In this document: in pieces, positions 41,987 to 51,881 of the stretch
Numbering within the stretch: the first letter of the stretch is position 1
Layout of the letters: each line of letters opens with the position of its first letter
From: Azolla caroliniana
Taxonomy: Eukaryota > Polypodiophyta
Direction: 5' to 3'
DNA: 64,000 nt
Assembly (NCBI GenBank): GCA_043228905.1
Contig: JBHGNT010000013.1
Span: 17,050,001-17,114,000 of the forward strand
Made by a program: the position numbers and the translations under genes
The notes under the pieces: generated by a model
Database searches by the model: none
The model's input: only the letters and a program-made list of their open reading frames with translations
Told to the model about the DNA's origin: nothing

Positions 41987-44736
41987 TTACCTTTTGCTCC
42001 TCCTTTGGCTTTCTTTTGCTCGGTCGCTTGTCGTAACCCCATCTTCGTCCTTAGCGTTCTGAAGCGTTGATTTGGGAGTGGCTTTGTCAGGCAATCAACG
42101 ATGTTCACCTCAGTGTTGATCTTTCGGACTTCGAGTTTCTTCTTGGTCACGACCTCCCGTAAATGATGATACTGCACCTCAATGTGCTTCTTCTTCGCAT
42201 GGTAGACCGTATTGTTGATGAGGTGTATTGCGCTCTGTGAGTCGCAATAGATAGTTGGCACTAGTCGGTCTATACGGTTTGTAGTTCTGAAGTCGGCAGT
42301 CAGTCGGTGCAGCCAGATCGCTTCCTTCCCTGCTTCCGATGCTGCTATATACTCGGCTTCTGTGGTAGACAGAGCCGTGCAGTCTTGAAGTTTCGACCTC
42401 CATGATATCGCACCACCACCATAGGTGAAGATGTAGCCATATGTCGATTTCCGATTGTCCGTGTTCTCAGCATAGTCGGAGTTGGTGTAGCCTTTGATTT
42501 CGGCTGAGATTGTCAGTCTGAAAGTCAGCTGTGCATCCATGGTTACTTTTACATACCTTAGGATGTGCTTGACGGCCTCACAGTGCTTCTTTCCTAGGTT
42601 TGACATGTACCGGCTGACCACCCCTACGGCATAGGCTAGGTCGGGTCGGGTTGCCACCATTGCGTACATGATACTTCCAACTGCCGATGCATAGGGTATC
42701 TTTCTATTAAGCTCTCTCTCCTTGTCCGTTGCAGGAGAGTCTCTATCCGATAGTCTGATTGACGTTGGAAGCGATGTCGGGGTTGGCTTCGCGTTCTCCA
42801 TGTTGAAGCGCATCAACACCTTGTAGATGTATTCGGATTGGGAGAGTCGGAGAGTTTTGGTCGTCCGATTTCGCTCTATCCTCATGCCGTGTATGTGTCG
42901 GGCTTGTCCGAGTTCCTTCATCGCGAACTTTGTGTGAAGGCTCCGCTTCAGCTTACTGATCTCTGCTTGATTGCTCCCTGCAAGCAACATGTCGTCGACA
43001 TATAGGATCAGATAGATCCTTGACTTGTTGGCCAGTTGTCGAACATACATGCATGGGTCGAAGTCTGATTTGTTGTATCCAAGCTACCATATGTAGGAGT
43101 CAAACTTCTGGTACCACATTCTCGACGCTTGTTTTAGGCCATATAGACTTTTGTTTAGTCTACATACGAGGTGACTGTCCTCCCTCGTCGCCGTGAAGCC
43201 TGCCGGTTGAGACATGTATATGTCTTCTTCCAGATCTCTATGTAGGAATGTTATCTTTACGCCCATCTGATTGAGCTCTAGATCTTTTGTCGCCACGACT
43301 CCTAGTAGGAGTCGGAGGGTGGTTATCTTGACTACTGGTGAGAATATCTCGTCGTAGTCAACCCTGTATTCCTGTTTGAATCCTTTCGCGACAAGCCGAG
43401 CTTTGTACTTGGGTTTCTCTGAGTCGGATACATACTTGTATCAGAACATCCATTTGCAAGGTAGTGGCTTTCTTCCTGCTGGTAGTTCGACCAGCTCCCA
43501 TGTCTGATTCTGATGAATCGAGTCCATTTCGGATTTCATGGTCTGCAGCCATGTTTTGGCATCTGGTGCGGCCATAGTTTCGTCATACATGTGTGGTTCG
43601 CCTGCATCCGTGTAGTGGACATAGTCGACGCCCGGTTGATAAAACTCTGTTTGCCTTCGAGCTCGTCCAGATCTCCTGGGTGCTGTAATATCTGGTTTGG
43701 ATTCTTCGATTAGTTCAGATTGACGATCGGTATTTGTTGAACCAGTTGTGTCAGGAGTCTTGTTAGGTGTCCCACCCTCGGTTTGGGATTTCGGCGGTGT
43801 CTGGTTGTTCTCCCCTGTGGTTGTTGTCGACTCGGTTCTGACTGTCCTCTTGGCGACTCTGCCTTTGTCGACTCTTGTCGATTCGGTTGTGTCTTTGATT
43901 GCTTGGTCTTTGAGTTCGACGTTAGGACTTGTTGCCGATTCGGTGTTGGCAGGGAAGTTGGAAGTTTGTTGGAGTTCGACTGTTTGTCGAATCTCCGATT
44001 CAGCCCGTTGGGTTGATCCTTCTATGACACTGCTGTCATCTTTGAAGGATACCTTCTTACCAACTGTTTTCTGTTGGTTCCGTTGAGAGAAGGTAGAGTT
44101 CTCATTGAAGACTACGTCGCTGCTCCGGATCAATTTCCGGTTCTCAGGGTCCCATAGCCGGTAGCCGAAGTCCCCATCGGTTCCATAACCGAGAAATATG
44201 CACTTTGTTGCATGGGGTGCCAACTTCGTCCTTTTGTCGCTGGGGATGAACGCGTAGGCTTCACATCCGAATATATGGAGCCTATTGTAGGTCGATTGTT
44301 TGCCTAACCATAGTGCATGTGGCACTTCGAGCCTGATTTCCCTTGACGGCACCAGATTTATCAGGTACACTGCCGTCTGCAATGCCTCGACCCAGAATTC
44401 CAGCTTCAGTCCGGCTTGCTGGAGCATTGCCGTCACCCTCTCCTGGATCGTTCGGTTGATCCGTTCAGCCACCCCATTCTGCATGGGTGTGTAAGGAACG
44501 ATCTTTTGATGCCGGATCCCTTTTTCGGACAAGTACTGTTCGGATCACCTTCGTTGTCAGATCAGAGTGTCTTCACTCTGTGTCCCGACCGGTTCTCCAC
44601 TTCAGATATCCATCGAGTGAAGACCTCGAGTGCTTCATCTTTGGACTTGATGGAGTATGCCCAAACTTTCTGTGTACAGTCATCTACGAATGTGATGAAG
44701 TGTCGGGAGCCTCCTAGTGATCGTTCATTCTCGACT
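41987..44736 (-). pseudogene. Copia-3 integrase, reverse transcriptase and RNase H
   Basis: Integrase is present from about SRHFITFVDDCTQKVW, with a stop at the second Asp region, then PYTPMQNGVAERINR. Reverse transcriptase follows in pieces (MATKDLELNQMGVK, LYGLKQASRMWYQKF, ILYVDDMLLAGSN). RNase H ends the protein (GYTNSDYAENTDNRKSTYG, HAKKKHIEVQYHHLRE). Stops near 43438 and 43082 and a frame change break it. Confidence 0.85.
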
Positions 44737-45445
44737 TCAACCGTTGTCGGTCACCCCTTGTTTTCGATCGGCTGTAGTGTCGACCGATTCTATCGGCTTG
44801 TTCTTTCGTTCGACTCTTTCGGTCGAATGACTCGGTAGAGTGATGGGCTTCTGCTGACTCATCGATGGTTAGTCCCATTGATTTTCGCCTGATGTCCTCT
44901 ATGAGGACTTGGTCGGTTGTTTTGTCTAGATTTAGGATCGGTCGGCTATTGGCGTAAGTCGTACAGAATACCTCCCAACTCGTTGGCAAGCTCGATAGGA
45001 GGGCAAGGGCTTTCACTTCTTCTTCGAAGTTGATCCCTTGTGATGAGAACTCTGACAACACCCGACTGAAGGTGTTGATGTGGGAGGTTGCCGAATCAGT
45101 CTCTTTCATCTTCATGTTGAACAATTGTTTGATCAATATCAGTTTCGAAGATGAGGACTTCTTCTCATAGACGGCCTTTAACTTCTCCCACAATGAGAAC
45201 GCTATTGTCTCTTTCGCCATGTTGAAATAGACGTTTTCGGCCAGGTGCATTCAGATGGTGGAGCGTGCGATTTCGTCCGTTGATCTCCACTCCTCGACTG
45301 TCATTGAAGCAGCTTTTTCGCTGTGCTGAATGGCTTCGACCTGTCTTCGAATGATCAGCATATCCTGCATCATCTCCTTCCACAAGGCAAAGTTTTGGCC
45401 GTCGAATTTTCTGATTTCAACTCTTGTTCCAGATGTTGAAGCCAT
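44737..45445 (-). pseudogene. Copia-3 gag, truncated
   Basis: It starts MASTSGTRVEIRKFDGQNF, then after a stop MHLAENVYFNMAKETIAFSLWEKL and RVLSEFSSQGINFEEEV. This is a standard Copia gag capsid. The zinc knuckle, protease and integrase N end expected next are missing. The sequence jumps directly to integrase. Confidence 0.8.
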
Positions 45446-45824
45446 ATTCTGTTTGTGAACTTGAGATTTATGACATGGTCTTTTCTTTCAGCTTCTTTTG
45501 TTGTCTGTTGTCGCCGAACAGCAAAGATTCGGCTCGGATACCAGTTGTGAGTACGAGTGCTATGTGCGGAAACGTGTATGGATATGTAGTCAGTACTGGA
45601 CAACAAACAACACATATAGAAAATAGAATAGGCGTGGAGACTTACACAGATGGAGCTTTAATGGAAAGCTTCTTATTACTTCGTTCTTTCTCAGAGATAC
45701 GATACTCTGCTTGTCATCATTCATTACAATGTTAGGTATTTGCTTATATACTAAGCCCTAACTTATTAATGAGTTCACACTTGGACGGATACAATTTGGA
45801 AGGCGTCGGCCTTTTATGCCAACA

Positions 45825-45867
45825 CGTGGTCCCGCCCAAGTAACACACACGCGCGAAACTGCGCGAC
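45825..45867 (+). repeat. Last 43 bp of the Gypsy-A 3' LTR
   Basis: It matches the end of the 5' LTR (GTGGTCCCGCCCAAGTAACA through GCGACA). It is followed by ACGG and the resumed LINE relic, and preceded by the LTR of Copia-3. Confidence 0.8.
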
Positions 45868-46165
45868 AACGGTTAGTCGAGGATGAGTATCACTTGCTTT
45901 CTACATGCTCTACATATAGTGCAATTCGTGAAAGCTATGATGATATATTAAGAGGTGATGACTTGAGTGTCATATTAAAGAGAACACCAAGAAGGTTTAG
46001 CTCATATGTATATAACTTATTCACACATCGAGACTTGGTGCTTTGAAGTATGAACATACCTTCTTAGGAAGGAGATACACATAAAGAAAACTTTTGTACT
46101 TAGGTGTCATGGATCAATATTGACCCCTTTATGGACACTAGAAATATCTATCTATCTATCTTACC
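45868..46165 (+). pseudogene. LINE relic copy 2, part after the Gypsy-A insertion
   Basis: The frame continues the reading broken at 21994: VEDEYHLLSTCSTYSAIRES, DDILRGDDLSVILKRTPRRF, NLFTHRDLVL, stop at about 46043. The Cys/His residues CxxY and H are those of the C-terminal knuckle of EN-RT LINEs. The 3' flank ends in CTAT repeats near 46145-46162, as in relic copy 1. Confidence 0.75.
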
Positions 46166-46260
46166 AAATATAAGTGCATGTGCTGAAAATAATAATAAGA
46201 GAGCTTATGGATGAACCAACTTTTGATAATAACATAGCATCACCGATCATCTTGTCACCC

Positions 46261-46705
46261 TTTGAGTATTAATGAAGGTAAGTCATATCGTTGCTTCATA
46301 GACTTTAAGAAAGCTTTTGATATGGTATCTTGTGAGCAACTTTGGAGGTGAATAAAGAACTCATGGTGCCAAGTGAATATTTGTTTGCAATTTCCCGAAT
46401 CTATGAGAAGGTTATATGTTGTGTGCATTTGAGCAATGAAATTTCAAGTTTTTTTATAACAACATTGTTGTTATGCAAGGATGCCCATTCTCATCAACTC
46501 TATTTTGTCTATGCATTGATGAATTAGAACAAACAACTGCCAAGTTTGAAAAGGAATAAGGTGTTGAAGAAGTTTCCATTGGTAATGTAGTTATCATGCT
46601 TTTGTTATATGCAGATAGTGTGTATAAGCTTTTGTTATATGCTTTTGTTACTTTAGAAGATGTGCAAAAGCTTATGGGCATTGGAAGAATTTTGTATGTA
46701 TAGTA
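46261..46705 (+). pseudogene. Decayed LINE reverse transcriptase fragment
   Basis: Broken frames show YRCFIDFKKAFDMVSCEQLW (reverse transcriptase motif with the first catalytic Asp) and later VVIMLLLYADSVY, which corresponds to the YADD motif with Ser for the second Asp. Stops and frame changes occur throughout. It belongs to the same general LINE class as the copy at 54-60 kb. Confidence 0.65.
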
Positions 46706-46734
46706 AGTTAAGTGTCAACAACTCTAAAAAAAAA

Positions 46735-46886
46735 ATTATTTGAATTGATTTGAGAACACTTGTATGTTTCTATTTATAGGTTCTTATAGAATAGCCTAGA
46801 GATTTCTATAATGTTCTAGAATATTCTAAGATGTTCTAGGATATTCTAGAATGTCCCACAATTTTTACAATAATCAATATATTACA
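46735..46886 (-). repeat. Truncated chromovirus 3' LTR with heat-shock-element array
   Basis: The minus-strand reading starts TGTAATATATTGATTATTG and matches the LTR at 47652 in opposite orientation. Positions 46814-46856 carry TTC and GAA-like triplets every 5 bp in alternating orientation. Confidence 0.7.
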
Positions 46887-47544
46887 AAAGCTAGCTTTCT
46901 TAAGTTCAAGTCTAGCTGACGCCATGATGTTCATGATAGTATCCCTCCTTCGAGAATGACGAGTGGAAGTCGACGTTAATAATGTAGGGCTGAGTTTGTT
47001 TGGATCGCAGCGATGAAAGTTGTCGACAAGATCTTGAGCATTACAAACATTATTGACTGGTTCCCAAGTGCGATCACTCGGAGGATAGCGTACCCAATCA
47101 ACCAGATAATAGAGCTTATCATGCACAATCTTAGAATTAAGAATAACAGCTACCTCGTATTCAGGGTCGTTTGCAAGTTCGAGAGAAGGCGGAGTTGGCA
47201 CAACACAATTAGGAATTTAAGAGGTGTGGCAAGGTTCCAAAAGATACCTATGAAAGGCAGGGTGAATGCGTAGGTGTGTTGAGAAAAGGGCCTAAGCGCC
47301 GATAATCGAGCTTAGCACATGGTCAAATAGTCTTGATGTGATTACGAAGCAACCATACTCGCTCACCAATCTTAAAAGGAGACTTAAGACGATGCCGATC
47401 CATTGGTCTTATGTTGTGCTTGAGCTTTCTAAAGATGTGAAGATAACTTTAACTAGATTTGTTATAGTCGGTGGCGATGATGCTCCGCACTAAGGTTGCG
47501 GGAGACCACAAGAAGATTCAAGCCATGAACACATGACCATTATG

Positions 47545-47640
47545 GTGTCACCCGGACTTGAACCTCGAACCTTGTAATCCATAATTGAAAACCTCAACCA
47601 TTAAGATAGCTTATTGTCATATAAGAGGATAAAAACTACT
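47545..47640 (-). repeat. SINE-like repeat with A and B boxes
   Basis: On the minus strand there is a perfect B box GGTTCAAGTCC (47554-47564), preceded at tRNA-like distance by an A-box-like TGGTTGAGG (47592-47600). No tRNA fold is evident. It lies between the chromovirus coding remnant and the inserted LTR. Confidence 0.4.
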
Positions 47641-47651
47641 TTACTACTTTT

Positions 47652-47957
47652 TGTATTACATTGATTATTGTAAAAACTCTAGATCATTCTAGAATGTTCT
47701 AGAATGTCCTAGAACATTCTAGAACATTATAAAAATCTCTAAGCTATTCTATAGGAACCTATAAATAAAGGCATACATGTATTCTCAAATAAATTCGAAT
47801 CAACACCAGTCTTTAGCTCTCATTACATATCTTGTATCCATTCTCTTTCTTTCTCTATCTTAATACACCTATTCTTCTCTTAGCATTTCGTTCCTTTCTT
47901 CTCATGTTCTCTTATATCCTTCTTCCATCACTCTATCTTTTATTCTTGGTTCTGACA
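47652..47957 (+). repeat. Solo LTR of the chromovirus family, opposite orientation
   Basis: It runs from TGTATTACATTG to GGTTCTGACA and interrupts the integrase core at GNHLSE. It is about 306 bp. It has a heat-shock-element array and a TATA box. I find no clear target duplication; the left side borders a SINE-like piece. Confidence 0.65.
47686..47725 (+). promoter_or_regulatory. Array of eight heat-shock-element units
   Basis: Triplets fall every 5 bp: TTC 47687, GAA 47692, TTC 47697, GAA 47702, TCC 47707, GAA 47712, TTC 47717 and GAA 47722. This is the alternating nGAAn/nTTCn pattern bound by heat-shock factors, with one mismatch. A TATAAAAAT lies 3 bp beyond and TATAAATA at 47760-47767. 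Confidence 0.7.
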
Positions 47958-49485
47958 GATGGTTTCCGTTGTAGGCAAAGAAAGGTGTAACCGTGGTAGA
48001 AGAGTGTACCGCATTATTGTATGCAAACTCAGCAATATGTAAAATATCACTCCAATCATCTCGTTGATAACTGATGAAGCATCGACGATATTGCTCGAAC
48101 ATTTGATTTGTGTGCTTTGTTTGTCTGTTAGTTTGTGGATGATAAGTCGAAGAGAGTTTGCAGGAGATTTTGAGGCCTTCCCATAGGTGCTTCCAAAAGT
48201 GTGAGATAAATTGAGGACCTCGATCGCTAATAATATCTTTTGGGAGACCATGATGGCGAAACACCTCACGCATAATGAGATCTGTAGTTTCTTCACTACT
48301 AATGGTCTTTACACACGGTACAAAATGTGCCATCTTGGTAAAATGATCCACTACTGTTAAAATAGTATCTTGAAGCCTTTTGACGGTGGTACATCTGTAA
48401 TGAAATCAATAGAAATAGATTGTCATGGCTTGCTTGGAGGCGAAAATGGTTGTAACAAGCCTTAAGGATGATGCCTAGGTATTTTGGCTCGACAACAAGT
48501 GTCACATGTGCGAACGTAATATTTGACAAAGTTTTGCAAGTGAGGACACCAAAATGAGCGCTATACCAACTCCATGGTCTTGGCATTACCAAAATGTCTA
48601 GTCATAGGGGCATCATGACAGTGCTCTAACACTCGAAGGCGGGGTGATCCATCAGGGACATAAAGGAGATTCTTGTAGAAGATTAAGCCAACTTACCACT
48701 TGAATTCTTGATTGTGCAGAATAGGGCTCGGCCACAACCGAGTCTCGATAAAAAACAACAAAATAGAAATAAAGATTAATGCACTTATACAGAATGAGAC
48801 GACATAGTATGTTTACGTGGAAAACCTCAAGAGGCAAAACCACGAGAGTTCGCCGACTCCAAACAGGATGACTATAGGGTAGAGGTACTACAACGTGAGA
48901 CTTAGAGGCAACGACCTCGAGCTCTGTTTTCAACCGACGGTTATAACAAAAAAGCTTTCTGTATCTCTCTCTCTCCCTCTCTATACAACAAGAATGATAA
49001 TAGCAACAACTACAAAAACAACATAATAAACATTGTTGCCCTAGTTATATTTGTACTTATATAACTTTAAGACTATTTACAAATATGACCTAAAACAGTC
49101 ACATCTGAACATATACATAAGCTAATGTTTGGTCGGATACCAATCGGATCCATCCGATCCGGTTTCCAGATATCTTCCGGATCCATGTGGTCCGGTTCTT
49201 TCCTTCGGCTCGTCCGATATGGCTTGTCCGATTCTCATCCGGATCCCATCCAGAGGGACCGAATTCCCAACAAACTCCCCATTCACTCCAACATGGGATG
49301 TCTTGTCAATCCTATTAGTTTCTGGCACACGTCCAACTTCTCAGCTAACAACACCTTGGTCAGCATGTCCGACCTTGTCTCCTCCGTGTGGATCTTCGTC
49401 AGCAAAAACTCTTTATCTTTTACTTTCTCCCAGAGTCAATGGTATCTCCTCTGGATGTGCTTGTTCCGGGAATGGTAGGCCACGT

Positions 49486-51232
49486 TGTCGCGAAGTTTCG
49501 CGCGCGCGTGTTACTTGGGCGGGACCACGGGGGTCTCGGACTAGGGAGTACTCAAGGGATAGAGAAGACCCGAGGTTTTCTTTATGACAATACTACTTCC
49601 CCACCCCTTCCCGAGCAAGGTCTCGTTCCCCTTTTGTTTTGTGAGGCCGGTGGCTCTCGTTGATCATGACTCGTCGACCTTCCGAGATCACCGTACGAGC
49701 CAAGTGACCAAACGAGTACAAGCAAGATGAGCACACAACATGAACGCACAAGGGGACGATAACACAAACACGAATGTCCGTACGGCTTTATGAGGAGGAG
49801 AGGTGCATGGGCGCGCCCGAACGCTCCCTCGTGACAAGACGTCGAACGTACGAGGAAGACACAAAACACACACACAAAATGCTCGTATGCCTTTATGAGG
49901 AGGAGAGGTGCATGGGCAAGCCCGAACGGTCCCCTCATCACAAGACGGTCGAACGTACGAGGAAGACACAAACACACACACAAATGCTCGTACGCCTTTA
50001 TGAGGAGGAGAGGTGCATGGGCAAGCCCGAACGGTCCCCTCGTCACAAGACAACCAAACGTACAAGGAAGACACAAACACACACACAAAATGTTCGTACG
50101 CCTTTATGAGGAGGAGAGGTGCATGGGCAAGCTCGAACGGTCCCCTCGTCACAAGACGGCCGAACGTACAAGGAAGACACAAACACACATACAAATGCTC
50201 GTATGCCTTTATGAGGAGGAGAGGTGCATGGGCAAGCCCGAACGGTCCCCTCGTCACAAGACGGCCGAACGTACAAGGAAGACACAAACACACATATAAA
50301 TGTTCGTACGCCTTTATGAGGAGGAGAGGTGCATGGGCAAGCCCGAACGGTCCCCTCGTCACAAGATGGCCAAACCTACAAGAAAGACACGAATAAAGAA
50401 AGAAGGAGAGAAAGAAACACGAACGATATTGACCAAAGAGTTAAATACGTGTTCGATTCTAATGCAACAGGACCCTTTATAAAATAGGGTTTTGTTTACA
50501 ATGGCAACTTATAGTTAACCACAAGCTCAATCAAAACATAAATATTAAATGCCCTTAGAGACAAGGCATAACCGAACACGGCGAAGACAAACACACGAGC
50601 ACCACCAAAATGCCAATCCCAACGAACCACGACCACCCGAACGGCAAGCACACGGGCTCGCAACGACGAACGGGGCGGAGCAACGTCGAACCAACGAAGC
50701 TTGGGCTCACGAGCACGTGGCGATGGGGGGATGAAGGGGTATGAGATGAAGAAAAGTGGTGAGATGAAAAGCTTCGAAGGAAAATTGGCGATAGTCTCCT
50801 CCTCCCAAAACGTCCTTCCAAATGAGCCCTCCTCGACCTCCTTTTATAGGAAAAAAAGAAGGGGGGGTCGCCAAATTTGTCTTCAATGAAAAAGGAATAA
50901 AATTCTTTAAATCACACTACACTGTAAGACTAGATTTGAATTGTGCACCTCTATTTAGTAGTCAATATAACTATCCACTAACCCACTAACTCTTTCTTAT
51001 ATAATATGTAATTCTATCTCTATAAATTTATAGCTTGTCTCCCCTCTACCCTTTATCTCACCTCTCTCTTACTTTTTGCACGAGCTTCTATACCTCCCTT
51101 TTACCCTTTCTTTTCCTTTTTATTTTGCATATGCACAATTAATCGCTTTTGTGTGCACACACATTGCACATACACATTTTTGACCCCCTTTTCGCCGGTT
51201 TTTCCCACCCTCGAGCATGCCACATCACGACA
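49486..51232 (-). repeat. Solo LTR of the Gypsy-A family (1747 bp)
   Basis: It has TGTCG/CGACA ends and splits the Copia-5 RNase H. The sequence before and after joins to match intact Copia-6, and ACGT is duplicated at both sides. Internal Gypsy-A sequence is absent, so it arose by LTR-LTR recombination. It carries six 105-bp repeats against four in the 21995 LTR. Confidence 0.85.
49786..50395 (-). repeat. 105-bp tandem array, six units
   Basis: CTTTATGAGG recurs at 49786, 49891, 49996, 50102, 50207 and 50312, giving periods of 105, 105, 106, 105 and 105 bp. Frames stay open on both strands because 105 is a multiple of three and the unit lacks stops. These are not genes. Confidence 0.92.
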
Positions 51233-51881
51233 ACGTTCTTCGTGAGGTGGATGCCACTTTCACTGTCACAGTAGAGCTAGAACTCCTCCTTCCACATCTC
51301 TAGTTCTCCGATGAAGTCCTTCATCCAGATTACCTCTTTGTTGGCTTCTACAACCATCATGTATTCCACTTCCGTTGTTGACAATGCAATGGACTTTTGC
51401 AGCCTCGACTATCACGATACGGCTCCCCATACACATGTCATGACATATCCGGATATAGAGCAGCTGGTGTCTGCATCAGCTGTGTAAAAGAATACGTGCA
51501 GAAGCTTAACAGACACAACCGGGTAACAACAAACAAAAGAAAAGAGACAAGGAAGGTTTAATGGTAAGCTTAATCAACACAACATACGCAGGAGAGACAG
51601 AGAGAGTAGAACACAGAAAACTCTATTACACAACAATACTATAAAACTTTGTACACAGGATGTGCTCAGAGAGCACTTTTATACAAGTCCATATGGACTG
51701 ACAAAAGTACTGATTCGTACTTCAATGCTCATTTATGAGCCCCTACACTAGCTCCCAAAATATATTCCTCTACGGAATATCTATCCAACGGCCTCCTAGT
51801 TTACGCACCGCTACAATATCTCGTTGCGCACCCGGTTTATGCACTGGTTTACGCACCCAATGTTGAGCTTGTATCTCAACA

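Larger units (their letters stand above)
41658..45824 (-). mobile_element. Copia-3, defective Copia element
   Basis: The right LTR is 45546-45824 (279 bp). The left LTR is cut to 172 bp (41658-41829) by Copia-4. The primer site reads TGGTATCCGAGCC (minus, 45531-45543), slightly different from the usual site. Two identical polypurine tracts (TTTACGGGGGAG on the minus strand) lie at 41832-41843 and 41884-41895. Protease and the start of integrase are deleted. Confidence 0.88.
21995..45867 (+). mobile_element. Gypsy-A, Ty3/Gypsy retrotransposon torn apart by nested insertions
   Basis: Its outer borders are defined by the split LINE relic: LTR start at 21995 after ACGG, and LTR end GCGACA at 45867 before ACGG. 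Only the 5' LTR, primer site, part of gag (23611-24310 and 29973-30336) and the last 43 bp of the 3' LTR survive. Copia-1, Gypsy-B, Copia-2, Gypsy-C, Copia-4 and Copia-3 lie inside. Its own pol is missing, so large deletions followed the insertions. It is not functional. Confidence 0.75.
46735..48712 (-). mobile_element. Chromovirus (Ty3/Gypsy with chromodomain) relic
   Basis: From right to left on the minus strand: integrase zinc-finger region (48700-48480), integrase core (48351-47958, DHFTKMAHFVPC, DIISDRGPQFISHF, STYHPQTNRQTK), the following GERVWLLRNHI segment (about 47390-47310), and a chromodomain (47201-46990, EVAVILNSKI, YYLVDWVRYPPSDRTWEP). Then comes an LTR start at 46886 reaching to about 46735. 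An LTR and a SINE-like repeat interrupt it at 47.5-47.96 kb, and Copia-5 cuts it at 48713. Confidence 0.82.
48713..51480 (-). mobile_element. Copia-5, 3' part, split by a solo LTR
   Basis: The 3' LTR is 48713-49272 (560 bp, TGTGCAG to TTCCCAACA). RNase H coding remnants lie at 49273-49485 and 51233-51480. Together they align to the Copia-6 RNase H region (60.5-60.95 kb). The remainder is cut by Copia-7 at 51481. It is inserted in the chromovirus relic. Confidence 0.8.

Noticed and set aside
49688-50396. CRISPR-like array or repeat protein gene
   Set aside because: The units are contiguous 105-bp tandem repeats without unique spacers, lie inside an LTR, and the genome is plant.
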